A stretch of 47,569 nt of DNA from a virus: the IMG/VR virus record IMGVR_UViG_3300010413_000056, positions 1 to 47,569 of that record. The stretch is one strand, 5' to 3'. The position numbers and the translations under genes were made by a program. Within the stretch, counting starts at the first letter, position 1. Each line of letters starts with the position of its first letter. Shown here one piece after another: positions 18,266-24,795 of this stretch. The notes below the pieces were generated by a model, which made no database searches, was not told the origin of the DNA, and saw nothing but the letters and a program-made list of their open reading frames with translations.

Positions 18266-18442
18266 TTACTGTTCAACTTCTGTGAGTGTTAAATAAAAAG
18301 TTACAAATCCTGACTCATCTACAACTATGTTGAGATCATATTCAGGTGTATTGTATTGTGTTTCGTGGTGTAAATTGAAAAATAATATCCAGTTAATTAA
18401 AAACAAAAAAACACCAAGAATAAAAGTTATTGATAACCTCAT
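18266..18442 (-). CDS. Small single-span membrane protein
   Basis: A 58-residue leftward frame starts at 18442 after a strong GGTGGAGGGG. An N-terminal hydrophobic helix (ITFILGVFLFLINWILFF) is followed by a short polar domain with NIVVDESGFVTFYLTLTE. It is the last gene of the leftward block. Function is unknown; it may be an inner-membrane accessory protein. Confidence 0.55.
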   Translation of the reverse strand: MRLSITFILGVFLFLINWILFFNLHHETQYNTPEYDLNIVVDESGFVTFYLTLTEVEQ

Positions 18443-18457
18443 AATCTACCCCTCCAC

Positions 18458-18856
18458 CTAACCTAAATGTAGTTTGTTACCTTTCATAGTCCTCTCTGTT
18501 ATATCAGTAAGTATTTCCTCAAATGAGGTCACATATTTTCTGTGTCCTGTCCATGTTTCGTCGAGCTTTTTCTGACTGTTCCTCTTTGCTGACTTAATTA
18601 ATTTCCCTGTTTTCTTACTTATCTTGTCAGGATTTTTCAATTCATACCAAAATGTATGCCCCCTGAACCCCACGATGATATCGTTATATCCTGGTTCTGC
18701 TGACACACCAGGAAGTTTGCGTAAGTCTTCAACTATGTCTTTCTGGTTAGAGTCTACCTTTGCTCGGCGCATCATATCATCCTTATAATATTCACAATTA
18801 AGACAGTTTCTTGTATCACAATGAGTATTTGCATATTCACAATCCATTTCAACCAT
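18458..18856 (-). CDS. VRR-NUC-type nuclease (Holliday junction resolvase-like)
   Basis: The 132-residue protein carries a PD-(D/E)XK core: an EDLRKLPGVSAEPG helix-turn, catalytic D in GYNDIIVGFRG and the E-x-K pair in WYELKNP, then KSAKRNSQKKLDETW, as in VRR-NUC domain nucleases. The N-terminus adds a cysteine cluster (CEYANTHCDTRNCLNCEYY) that may bind zinc. It may resolve branched DNA during recombination. An alternative start three codons later (18847) is possible. Confidence 0.65.
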   Translation of the reverse strand: MVEMDCEYANTHCDTRNCLNCEYYKDDMMRRAKVDSNQKDIVEDLRKLPGVSAEPGYNDIIVGFRGHTFWYELKNPDKISKKTGKLIKSAKRNSQKKLDETWTGHRKYVTSFEEILTDITERTMKGNKLHLG

Positions 18857-18888
18857 CCATTACACCAGACAAGCTGGTGAATTGTTTG

Positions 18889-18980
18889 TTATCCTTTCCT
18901 CATAAACCTACCAGTAACACAATGCTGGCATGCTTTTCCAACTACTCGCCAGTGTCCGTAGTCGCATAACTCTCATTCAT
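18889..18980 (-). pseudogene. Possible frameshifted tiny zinc-ribbon gene
   Basis: On the minus strand the frame ending at 18889 reads CDYGHWRVVGKACQHCVTG, a zinc-ribbon-like C...CxxC peptide with no start codon. An ATG at 18980 gives MNES in a neighbouring frame, and a shift after the fourth codon would join the two. A real indel, an assembly error or chance are all possible. Confidence 0.3.
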
Positions 18981-19131
18981 CTATAGACGGCCTACGTGCA
19001 CCTATAAAGAATAGAAGGTAGATTCCACACAAGACTATCCAGCCAACGATACCGACAGACCACCATCCCCACACCTCATACAGTACATCCATAATCAGAA
19101 TAGTTACTATTCCACCGAGTATATATTTCAT
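18973..19131 (-). CDS. Small two-helix membrane protein
   Basis: A 52-residue frame starts at 19131 behind GGAGGGAG. Two hydrophobic segments (ILGGIVTILIMDVLY and VGIVGWIVLCGIYLLFFIG) and a short cytosolic-type tail (ARRPSIDE) are visible. No family recognised; the strong ribosome site supports it as real. Confidence 0.55.
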   Translation of the reverse strand: MKYILGGIVTILIMDVLYEVWGWWSVGIVGWIVLCGIYLLFFIGARRPSIDE

Positions 19132-19150
19132 TGTTCTCCCTCCTTTATTG

Positions 19151-19270
19151 TTATTTATTTACCATCTTAATTAATCCGTCAAGAATATCTGGTTCACCAA
19201 TGGTAAGAATTATCAAAATAAATACGCATATTATTGCTATGACGACAACATGATTATCATTCATTTCCAT
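19151..19270 (-). CDS. Very small single-span membrane protein
   Basis: A 39-residue frame (or 37 from the second ATG) starts inside the end of the upstream lipoprotein gene and contains one strong hydrophobic segment (VVVIAIICVFILIILTIG). The overlap with the lipoprotein stop suggests translational coupling. Function is unknown. Confidence 0.45.
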   Translation of the reverse strand: MEMNDNHVVVIAIICVFILIILTIGEPDILDGLIKMVNK

Positions 19271-19617
19271 CTATCCTTATCTCGTTGGCTATAGAATCCA
19301 TAATCTATTTTAAATGGATTCATGGTATCTTTCCTACCCCGACAATGTTGCAAGTCATGCTGCAAGGTGTCTTCCCTTCCCCTAAGCATTCGTATCTTGC
19401 AAGCCTTGGCAGGGTTGTATGGAACCCATACGCAACTTGTATAAATATCCAGCGTCTTATGTTCCGCGAAACATGCCTTTTGTAATGCCCACCAACTATC
19501 ATATTCGATAATTTCTACCAATGGCGCTTGACGGTAGCCGAGGTCAGGGTGAATGTCTTTTGAGACAAAGGCACATCCTGATAACGATAGAAGTAATAGC
19601 ATGGCTGTTGTTTTCAT
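19261..19617 (-). CDS. Lipoprotein, possible outer-membrane phage factor
   Basis: The 118-residue protein has a type II signal peptide with lipobox LSGC (cysteine about 15). The mature domain has four more cysteines, aromatic YDSWWALQKACF, and HDLQHCRG near residue 90, which resembles a metalloprotease HExxH with Asp in place of Glu. It is followed by a short membrane protein and preceded by a second lipoprotein. A role in lysis or exclusion of other phages is possible but unproven. Confidence 0.6.
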   Translation of the reverse strand: MKTTAMLLLLSLSGCAFVSKDIHPDLGYRQAPLVEIIEYDSWWALQKACFAEHKTLDIYTSCVWVPYNPAKACKIRMLRGREDTLQHDLQHCRGRKDTMNPFKIDYGFYSQRDKDRWK

Positions 19618-19808
19618 TCGCTCATCTTATCTTTTATCTCTCGGCAAGAAACCTCAATATAACGGTTATACGTGCCAAAATGTAACAATATTATTGTTTC
19701 GCCGTTGCATGTATTCTGTAAATCTTTCATTGCTGAAGCAGCCTTCTCACTATCTGAACATCCATAAGTTAGAACAACCAAAAAAAATAGTATAATTATG
19801 GTTTTCAT
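19614..19808 (-). CDS. Small lipoprotein
   Basis: Start chosen at 19808 because it overlaps the upstream stop (ATGA) and gives a clean lipoprotein signal (IIILFFLVVLTYGCSDSEKA, lipobox TYGC). The product is 64 residues with two further cysteines in the mature part. A frame extends upstream but lacks a signal context. It overlaps the next lipoprotein by 4 bases, so the two are likely made together. Confidence 0.6.
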   Translation of the reverse strand: MKTIIILFFLVVLTYGCSDSEKAASAMKDLQNTCNGETIILLHFGTYNRYIEVSCREIKDKMSE

Positions 19809-20725
19809 GCTGGTATTAATTCCCCGTTTTTTGCTGTGTAATATATATCTTCTTTCAGACCATTCTTTCCTATGCATCCAGTTGCAAAACCAACACATTT
19901 ATTTTCTGAATCATATTCAGCTATAGAAATCCATGTTCCGTTTTTACCTTTTGCCTTGGTATGTATTCCTGAACATGCAATCACAGAATTTTTTCCTTTA
20001 GTTTCTATCTGGGCATAGTTACCAGAAGAGCCTATCTTGGCAGAGTAACCAGAAGAGCCTATCTTGGCATAGTTACCAGAAGAGCCTATCTGGGCATAGT
20101 TACCAGAAGAGCCTATCTTGGCAGAGTAACCAGAAGAGCCTATCTGGGCATAGTTACCAGAAGAGCCTATCTTGGCATAGTCACCAGAAGAGCCTATCTG
20201 GGCATAGTAACCAGAAGAGCCTATCTGGGCATAGTCACCAGAAGAGCCTATCTGGGCAGAGTAACCAGAAGAGCCTATCTGGGCATAGTTACCAGAAGAG
20301 CCTATCTTGGCATAGTTACCAGAAGAGCCTATCTTGGCAGAGTAACCAGAAGAGCCTATCTTGGCAGAGTAACAAGAGAATTTACATTTATCAATAATCC
20401 ACTTAACAGCATTTTCAATAAATTCAGAAATTGATAATTCTGCTTCTATTTTTATTTTAGCGGAAACTATTTTACTGTCTGAAATATGTTTTTCTATTTC
20501 TCCAGACTGCTTTACTATAGCATATCGACTATTAATATCGTAATAATTCCAGCAATCAAACGGATTCTCACAAGCATGGAACCCTGATTCGCATATCTTT
20601 ATTGTTCCCTTGTGGGTATATGTTTTGCCTACTTCAAACTTAAATCCTTTGCATGACAAGTCTTTATCAAATGCTTTATACGTTGTCGGAAACTTTGCGA
20701 ATTTTCCATTTTTATCTCTATACAT
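19805..20725 (-). CDS. DUF7666-like protein with 13 nonapeptide repeats
   Basis: The 306-residue protein starts with the conserved region seen in DUF7666-type phage and bacterial proteins: YKAFDKDLSCKGFKFEVGK, ICESGFHACENPFDCWNYY and YAIVKQSGE. Residues about 120-240 are 13 tandem units of nine residues (consensus NYAxIGSSG), probably forming a beta-helix-like stack. The C-terminus (SVIACSGIHTKAKGKNGTW) continues the degenerate repeat. Function is unknown in the family. It is unusually repetitive at DNA level. Confidence 0.65.
   Translation of the reverse strand: MYRDKNGKFAKFPTTYKAFDKDLSCKGFKFEVGKTYTHKGTIKICESGFHACENPFDCWNYYDINSRYAIVKQSGEIEKHISDSKIVSAKIKIEAELSISEFIENAVKWIIDKCKFSCYSAKIGSSGYSAKIGSSGNYAKIGSSGNYAQIGSSGYSAQIGSSGDYAQIGSSGYYAQIGSSGDYAKIGSSGNYAQIGSSGYSAKIGSSGNYAQIGSSGNYAKIGSSGYSAKIGSSGNYAQIETKGKNSVIACSGIHTKAKGKNGTWISIAEYDSENKCVGFATGCIGKNGLKEDIYYTAKNGELIPA
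20012..20373 (-). repeat. Tandem repeat array, 27-bp unit, about 13 copies
   Basis: The DNA encoding the NYAxIGSSG stretch is a near-perfect 27-bp tandem repeat; the core CCAGAAGAGCCTATCT (plus strand) is constant and neighbouring positions vary between a few alternatives (TTGG/TGGG, GTTA/GTAA/GTCA). Unit length is a multiple of three, so copy number changes keep the frame. This is a minisatellite inside a gene. Confidence 0.9.
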
Positions 20726-20755
20726 TTTCTCCCCCTATATTATAGGTATATGGTG

Positions 20756-20968
20756 TTATGCTGCCTCCCATGCTGCAAGTGCATGTGTTAATTGAGTGCC
20801 CATATAAATAATTTCTTCGCCATAAGTTACTTGATAAAACCCACAAGCATTAAGAAATAATCGTAACCTTTTATCGTTTATAGTAGTAGAAGCGTACTCA
20901 AACCAATTATTCGCACGATATTCAAGAATATCTTGTGGATTAAGTTCCATTTTAACGCCGTGTCCCAT
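20756..20968 (-). CDS. Hypothetical small protein
   Basis: A 70-residue protein starts at 20968 after a GGGGGGAAG ribosome site and overlaps the upstream Cys-rich gene by 17 bases. It contains NPQDILEYRANNWFEYAST and ends GTQLTHALAAWEAA. No family recognised. Confidence 0.5.
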   Translation of the reverse strand: MGHGVKMELNPQDILEYRANNWFEYASTTINDKRLRLFLNACGFYQVTYGEEIIYMGTQLTHALAAWEAA

Positions 20969-21125
20969 TCTTCCCCCCTATCTGCTTTTTCCAATCAGGT
21001 TTAGGATATTCACCAGCCTGTCTACATTGCCCTGCTGCTATTTCGTATATGTTTAGTTCGTAGCAGCCTGAAGGACATTTATTATCTCGTATAGGGCAAG
21101 GTCTTTTGCAAGGTTTCTGTTTCAC
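20952..21125 (-). CDS. Small cysteine-rich protein (GTG start)
   Basis: A 57-residue frame starts at GTG 21125, overlapping the upstream stop (GTGA). Five cysteines (CKRPCPIRDNKCPSGC and one later) suggest a zinc-binding fold. The start overlap supports coupling to the upstream membrane protein. Function is unknown. Confidence 0.5.
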   Translation of the reverse strand: MKQKPCKRPCPIRDNKCPSGCYELNIYEIAAGQCRQAGEYPKPDWKKQIGGKNGTRR

Positions 21126-21307
21126 TTTTGTTTTAATGCTTCCGGGTTCACTGTTTGGGTTATAGTTTTAATAACCATATCTTCATAAAAAAAAGAATAA
21201 CTACCTGTTTTAGCGATCCAATAACAACCATAAATAATTCCACCTGCCAATGTTATCCCACAAACAACAACAGCTATAAAACCGATATTCTTTAACCATG
21301 TTCGCAT
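21122..21307 (-). CDS. Small membrane protein
   Basis: The 61-residue protein starts after GGAGGAG and has one long hydrophobic segment (IGFIAVVVCGITLAGGIIYGCYWIA) followed by a soluble tail. No family recognised. Confidence 0.5.
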   Translation of the reverse strand: MRTWLKNIGFIAVVVCGITLAGGIIYGCYWIAKTGSYSFFYEDMVIKTITQTVNPEALKQK

Positions 21308-21349
21308 AATTCTCCTCCTTTGTTATATAGGTTATTCTTCCTCTATGCT

Positions 21350-21559
21350 CTATTCACGTAACATTTCTCGGATAATTTCTAAATCTCTAACTAATTTATT
21401 TTCACCACATATAGCTAATATATCTTCGGCAGCACTTATAAATTCTTCTGCATACTCAAAAGATTCTTGTTCATTAAGCAAACCAGAATTAAAAGAGACT
21501 CCAGCTTCTCCAAAAGAAACATCCAAATAAGCGGATGTTTTTCTTACATTGATTTTCAT
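21350..21559 (-). CDS. Hypothetical acidic small protein
   Basis: The 69-residue protein has an N-terminal strand region (KINVRKTSAYLDVSFGEAG) and an acidic helix (YAEEFISAAEDILAICGE). It starts just after a leftover fragment encoding ITPQSE that recurs at other gene boundaries in this operon. Family unknown. Confidence 0.5.
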   Translation of the reverse strand: MKINVRKTSAYLDVSFGEAGVSFNSGLLNEQESFEYAEEFISAAEDILAICGENKLVRDLEIIREMLRE

Positions 21560-21588
21560 TCCATGAACCCCCTTCTCTGATTGTGGTG

Positions 21589-21843
21589 TTATTCTTCTAT
21601 CCTATATTTACACCACGGATATTGACCGCCCATGTCAATTATTTTTCCTGAATCATGTAGTCGCTGTGCTGCGTTGGCACGTTTTTGGTTTTTTGTTGCC
21701 CAAAATATTGTAAACCCACCATGCTCTCTAATCTGACGTAATACATGCTGTTCTTGCCCATCTCTTGTGCGGAGATCAAGATTGTATGACTCGGATTCTT
21801 GATTAATACAGACAATAGTATTCCCCATTTTTATGCAAGTCAT
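21589..21843 (-). CDS. Hypothetical protein, possible HTH
   Basis: The 84-residue protein ends in a segment like winged-helix phage proteins (EQHVLRQIREHGGFTIFWA, RANAAQRLHDSGKI). Its last codons (RIEE) and stop merge into the repeated boundary sequence found elsewhere in the operon. A DNA-binding role is possible but unproven; a second ATG five codons in is an alternative start. Confidence 0.5.
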   Translation of the reverse strand: MTCIKMGNTIVCINQESESYNLDLRTRDGQEQHVLRQIREHGGFTIFWATKNQKRANAAQRLHDSGKIIDMGGQYPWCKYRIEE

Positions 21844-21892
21844 TCACTATATTCCATATAGGTTATTCTTCCTCTATCCTGGAATAATATTT

Positions 21893-22252
21893 CTATTTAT
21901 ATCCAAAAAACAACCAGTTTAATCTTTTTAAAAATGATGCTTTTCGAATGTTTCTTAATTCTTCTTGTGCTAAAAAAAACATTTTTTGTGCTGAATTAAG
22001 ACTTTCTTCCATGTTGTTCCATGCTTCATACATTAACCCTAATATTTTTTGTGATTTTTCTGGTATTCCTACAATTATATCAGTTTTGTCTGATGGCCTT
22101 ATGAAACGTCTACCATGAATCAGCTCTCTGAAAGTTTCTTGTTCATAAAGAACATCATTTATTAAAATTGGCATGTGTGATGGGGTCATGTGTAATATCT
22201 CCACTGGATCACGGTTAGTCTCAAAGAACTTTATGTCTTCTATTACTATCAT
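21893..22252 (-). CDS. Hypothetical protein
   Basis: The 119-residue protein has an N-terminal beta-rich part (VEILHMTPSHMPILINDVL, FIRPSDKTDIIVGIPE) and a C-terminal amphipathic helix ending in a basic, aromatic tail (RLNWLFFGYK). It is bracketed by the two types of repeated boundary sequence. Family not recognised. Confidence 0.5.
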   Translation of the reverse strand: MIVIEDIKFFETNRDPVEILHMTPSHMPILINDVLYEQETFRELIHGRRFIRPSDKTDIIVGIPEKSQKILGLMYEAWNNMEESLNSAQKMFFLAQEELRNIRKASFLKRLNWLFFGYK

Positions 22253-22299
22253 TCCCTAAACCCCTTTCTCGGATTACGCTCTGATTGTGGTGTTATTAG
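22249..22299 (-). repeat. Orphan copy of the 3' end of the HTH regulator gene
   Basis: Read on the minus strand this spacer encodes LITPQSERNPRKGFRE and a stop, almost the same as the C-terminal tail of the HTH regulator at 23188-23391 (LITPQSERNPRKGFKE). A shorter version (ITPQSE) precedes the gene at 21559. It is a gene-end relic left between unrelated genes. Confidence 0.75.
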
Positions 22300-22667
22300 T
22301 TTTCTTCCCAATATTTTTCGATCATGTCACAAATATTATCTCTTGCTGGTTTAGTTAATTCTATCAGACAATTTGATGGGATATCACCATTGACCTCTAC
22401 AATATAATTATTAAGGTCTTCAATAATCTGACCATAAAACCATCCTTCTTTAAAAAACTGGTCGCGTATGCTCAAACAATCATGACATATTTTGAAAGTC
22501 TCTGCCCGACCATCCCATATACCAAATTCTCTTGAGTATTTTTCTCCAACGTGAATAATTCTATTACATTCAGAACAAGTATGAATTTTTTTAGCTACCG
22601 GGCTTGTTTCTGAATGAAAATCAGCATTGTCACAATCACCAACATATACCGTGCATGAACAATCCAT
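22296..22667 (-). CDS. Zinc-binding hypothetical protein
   Basis: Start chosen at 22667, where ATG overlaps the upstream stop (TAATG); 123 residues. It begins CSCTVYVGDCDNADF and carries a CSECNRIIHVGEKY / CHDC pair typical of a zinc ribbon, followed by a helical C-terminus. Similar short zinc proteins are frequent in phage early operons. Function is unknown. Confidence 0.55.
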   Translation of the reverse strand: MDCSCTVYVGDCDNADFHSETSPVAKKIHTCSECNRIIHVGEKYSREFGIWDGRAETFKICHDCLSIRDQFFKEGWFYGQIIEDLNNYIVEVNGDIPSNCLIELTKPARDNICDMIEKYWEEN

Positions 22668-23191
22668 TATATTTTTCCCCAACAATAGGCACGAATAGCA
22701 AGCACAACCCAATCACGGTCAGCTTCCATTGTGAATTTTGAGTCAAGTCCTATCTTAACTTCTATTTCTTGCGCTACCTTATAAGATAAGTCCCTTTTCC
22801 CTGACTTGAACATTGACCACATAGCCGGGGAAAGCCCTATATATTTAGCAATTTCTGTATCTTTTAATTTCTTCAAATATGATTTGTCTTGGTTAGGGTT
22901 TATCTTTATAAATGGGATATTTTTATTGTAAGCGTCGGGGATTGCTTTTATTAATCCTCGCTCAATTCTTCTCATTTCTGATGGTTCTATAAAAGCTAAA
23001 ATTTTAGCACGAAAAGATTTTTTTCCATATTTGTTGTACTCATCCTGCATGATAATATTAGAGTGATCGTTATGTTTAAGAGAGCTAAAGTGTGTTGACA
23101 ACCTTCTTTTAATGTTGACTGTAGAGCCTATATATTTTCTTCCATTGCCTATATTCTCTATTTCATAAACACATGCAGTTTTATTCTTCAC
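22667..23191 (-). CDS. GIY-YIG nuclease fused to an HTH domain
   Basis: Residues about 6-95 form a GIY-YIG nuclease (VYEIENIGNGRKYIGST, then RRLSTHFSSLKHND and ERGLIKAI). Residues about 112-150 look like an XRE-type helix-turn-helix (TEIAKYIGLSPAMWSMFKSG). Homing endonucleases of this class combine a nuclease with a DNA-binding domain, but an HTH this like a repressor is notable. It overlaps the HTH regulator by 4 bases. It may be a mobile gene inserted after the regulator. Confidence 0.7.
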   Translation of the reverse strand: MKNKTACVYEIENIGNGRKYIGSTVNIKRRLSTHFSSLKHNDHSNIIMQDEYNKYGKKSFRAKILAFIEPSEMRRIERGLIKAIPDAYNKNIPFIKINPNQDKSYLKKLKDTEIAKYIGLSPAMWSMFKSGKRDLSYKVAQEIEVKIGLDSKFTMEADRDWVVLAIRAYCWGKI

Positions 23192-23391
23192 TCTTTGAAT
23201 CCTTTTCGTGGGTTTCTCTCAGATTGTGGCGTAATTAACGGCCTCATTGACTCGTAATCAACTAACCAGATATTTGCCAGTTTCCGGGCCTTAACCTTTC
23301 CACGTTCGATCCAAGCCCGTACAGCAGCCCTTGTGCAACCGCAAATCTTAGCTGCTTCCTCTACCGTTATTTCTGCGTTTCGTGTTTCCAT
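23188..23391 (-). CDS. Helix-turn-helix regulator (excisionase/MerR-like), first gene of the leftward operon
   Basis: The 67-residue protein has a HTH_17/MerR-type fold (ITVEEAAKICGCTRAAVRAW, then IERGKVKARKL and WLVDYESM). It is transcribed from a strong consensus-like promoter placed so close that the mRNA probably begins at the ATG. The C-terminal tail ITPQSERNPRKGF recurs as fragments downstream. It likely controls the divergent promoters at 23392-23535. Confidence 0.7.
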   Translation of the reverse strand: METRNAEITVEEAAKICGCTRAAVRAWIERGKVKARKLANIWLVDYESMRPLITPQSERNPRKGFKE

Positions 23392-23535
23392 GGTGGTATA
23401 TTATACGATAGAAACTACTTTGTCAAATATTTTTACAAAATAATATTTTTTCCTTGCAAGGCGTGTTGAGATGGTATAAGGTATATTCATGAGGGGGCAA
23501 ATCTCTGCTGCCCACAACCTTAATGGGGGAGAATT
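23392..23535. promoter_or_regulatory. Divergent early control region
   Basis: This 144-base non-coding stretch separates leftward and rightward early genes. Besides the leftward promoter it contains a perfect 10-bp palindrome CCTTGCAAGG at 23452-23461, whose TTGCAA could be the -35 of a rightward promoter (TATAAG at 23475), and a small leader hairpin (GGGCA at 23497 area with TGCCC). The palindrome is a plausible operator for the HTH regulator. Confidence 0.5.
23398..23426 (-). promoter_or_regulatory. Leftward sigma70-type promoter, probably leaderless mRNA
   Basis: On the minus strand TTGACA (23421-23426) is followed after 17 bases by TAATAT (23398-23403), or after 15 by TATAAT. Only 6-8 bases separate the -10 from the ATG at 23391, so the start site would fall at or next to the start codon and there is no room for a ribosome site. 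Confidence 0.75.
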
Positions 23536-23841
23536 ATGATACTTTGTTTTACTTTATCAATGCCGAATGTTGGTTCTTGGAATGGAAAATGGACAGGAGC
23601 AAATAATTTATATGCCAGAATAATTAACTTTGGCAAAAGCAAAAAGGCAACAGGAAAAGCACAAAAAATTCTTGATAAAGGATATTATCATTATAATTTT
23701 GGAGATGGATGGTCTGCTGGAATAACTATCAAACAAGTTGATGCTAAAGAAGCAAATAAAATACGTAGGGCAAGTAAAGGATTTTGTGGGTATGATTGGA
23801 TGATTGATTCAATAAGAGAACATGGAATAATTAAAACGTAA
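23536..23841 (+). CDS. Conserved phage protein of unknown function
   Basis: The 101-residue protein begins MILCFTLSMPNVGSWNGKW with NLYARIINFGKSKK, a pattern I associate with a widespread small phage family without known function. First gene of the rightward early block. It is preceded by the leader CACAACCTTAATGGGG, repeated before the next gene. Confidence 0.6.
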   Translation: MILCFTLSMPNVGSWNGKWTGANNLYARIINFGKSKKATGKAQKILDKGYYHYNFGDGWSAGITIKQVDAKEANKIRRASKGFCGYDWMIDSIREHGIIKT

Positions 23842-23872
23842 GAAACAGCACAACCTTAATGGGGAGAGAATT

Positions 23873-24049
23873 ATGAAAAAATGGCCTAAAAAAGACTACG
23901 GCCCAGGTGATCCTGAAACCTGGCCTCCATATTCAGGGCATCCACTCGACCCACGCTACAAGCCAACACAAGAAGAATGGGAGGAAGACAACCCTGAATA
24001 TGATCCTGTACCGTGGGAAGACGATCTATTTATAGCAGGGGATAAATAA
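23873..24049 (+). CDS. Small acidic Pro/Trp-rich protein
   Basis: A 58-residue frame starts at ATG 23873 after GGGGAGAG. It is rich in P, W, D and E (YGPGDPETWPPYSGHPLDP, EEWEEDNPEYDPVPWEDD). The stop overlaps the next start (TAATG). Acidic small early proteins sometimes mimic DNA to inhibit host factors; that is speculation here. Confidence 0.5.
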   Translation: MKKWPKKDYGPGDPETWPPYSGHPLDPRYKPTQEEWEEDNPEYDPVPWEDDLFIAGDK

Positions 24050-24366
24050 TGAGAATTTCATTTAAAAAGCAACCACGCGAAACTGGACTTGCCAATGCAG
24101 CAAATCCGTGGCCAACTACAGATATCAAGGTAAATAAGAAAATTGTCGGTCATATTAAACCACCAACATGGATGAGTGATAATAAAAGGTGGGAAATCAA
24201 CATTTCTATAGAAGGTAGCGAACCAAATAACCCCAACTGTTCTTGGCGCTGGATAAGCCCGAAATACAAACCAGACAATGAATCAGAAGGACGCGAATGG
24301 GTAAAGAAACACCTTGAAAATTTTCTTACAAAGAATAATTTACAACTTCATTATTTTGACGATTAA
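24049..24366 (+). CDS. Hypothetical protein
   Basis: The 105-residue protein shows alternating strands and ends in a helix (WEINISIEGSEPNNPNCSW, REWVKKHLENFLTKN). It is like small phage single-domain alpha/beta proteins of unknown function. Coupled to the previous gene by one-base overlap. Confidence 0.5.
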   Translation: MRISFKKQPRETGLANAANPWPTTDIKVNKKIVGHIKPPTWMSDNKRWEINISIEGSEPNNPNCSWRWISPKYKPDNESEGREWVKKHLENFLTKNNLQLHYFDD

Positions 24367-24377
24367 TAATTATCAAT

Positions 24378-24534
24378 TTTACCATGAGAGTAGGAGGTTG
24401 TGAGAAAACAGTGTGTAATGATAATAACAATGAGAAACCCTTGGCGTCTTATGCTCGAGTCGCAAGTAGGAAGATTATCCTTATGCATCCGGAACTGTCT
24501 ATCATAACACGCGCACTTCTATTCTCATGGTAAA
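24378..24534 (+). ncRNA. Candidate structured RNA with a 16-bp closing helix
   Basis: Between genes, TTTACCATGAGAGTAG (24378-24393) pairs fully with CTATTCTCATGGTAAA (24519-24534), with one G-U wobble. Inside, GTGTGTAATGATA (starting near 24411) pairs with TATCATAACACGC (near 24501-24513) with one mismatch and one G-U. Further in is a small hairpin AGGA/TCCT. The wobble pairs and nested helices argue for a folded RNA (or 3' UTR element) of about 157 nt. The strand is assumed to follow the operon. Confidence 0.55.
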
Positions 24535-24576
24535 GAGGATAAAACTACTTGACATACTATAACCATAGGGGGAGAT

Positions 24577-24795
24577 ATGAGAGACTTAACAAAACTTCTA
24601 CAGAAAGTAGCTACCAAACTATACAATGAAGGTACAGTAATTTTTGAGCAGGATGTATATATATTTGAAACAGGTGATTGTTTTAAGTTTAGGGTAGAAC
24701 GTGAATATGTCAACGATATGTTAACCAAAAATGGTGCCGAAATACTCGCAGAAGAAAAGCGAGAAAAACGCATAATGGATGTAATGGGGGAATGA
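24577..24795 (+). CDS. Hypothetical small protein before ERF
   Basis: The 72-residue protein follows a GGGGGAG ribosome site and overlaps the ERF gene by 4 bases. Helix-strand content (LTKLLQKVATKLYNEGTVIF, CFKFRVEREYVND) with a charged tail. Coupling to ERF suggests a link to recombination, but the family is not recognised. Confidence 0.5.
   Translation: MRDLTKLLQKVATKLYNEGTVIFEQDVYIFETGDCFKFRVEREYVNDMLTKNGAEILAEEKREKRIMDVMGE

Noticed and set aside
20012-20373. CRISPR array
   Set aside because: Repeats are contiguous 27-bp coding units with no spacers of constant length and an open protein frame through all units.
24541-24570. TTGACA before 24577 as a promoter
   Set aside because: A TATAAC follows only 3 bases later; no -10 is found at 15-19 bases, so a standard promoter cannot be supported.
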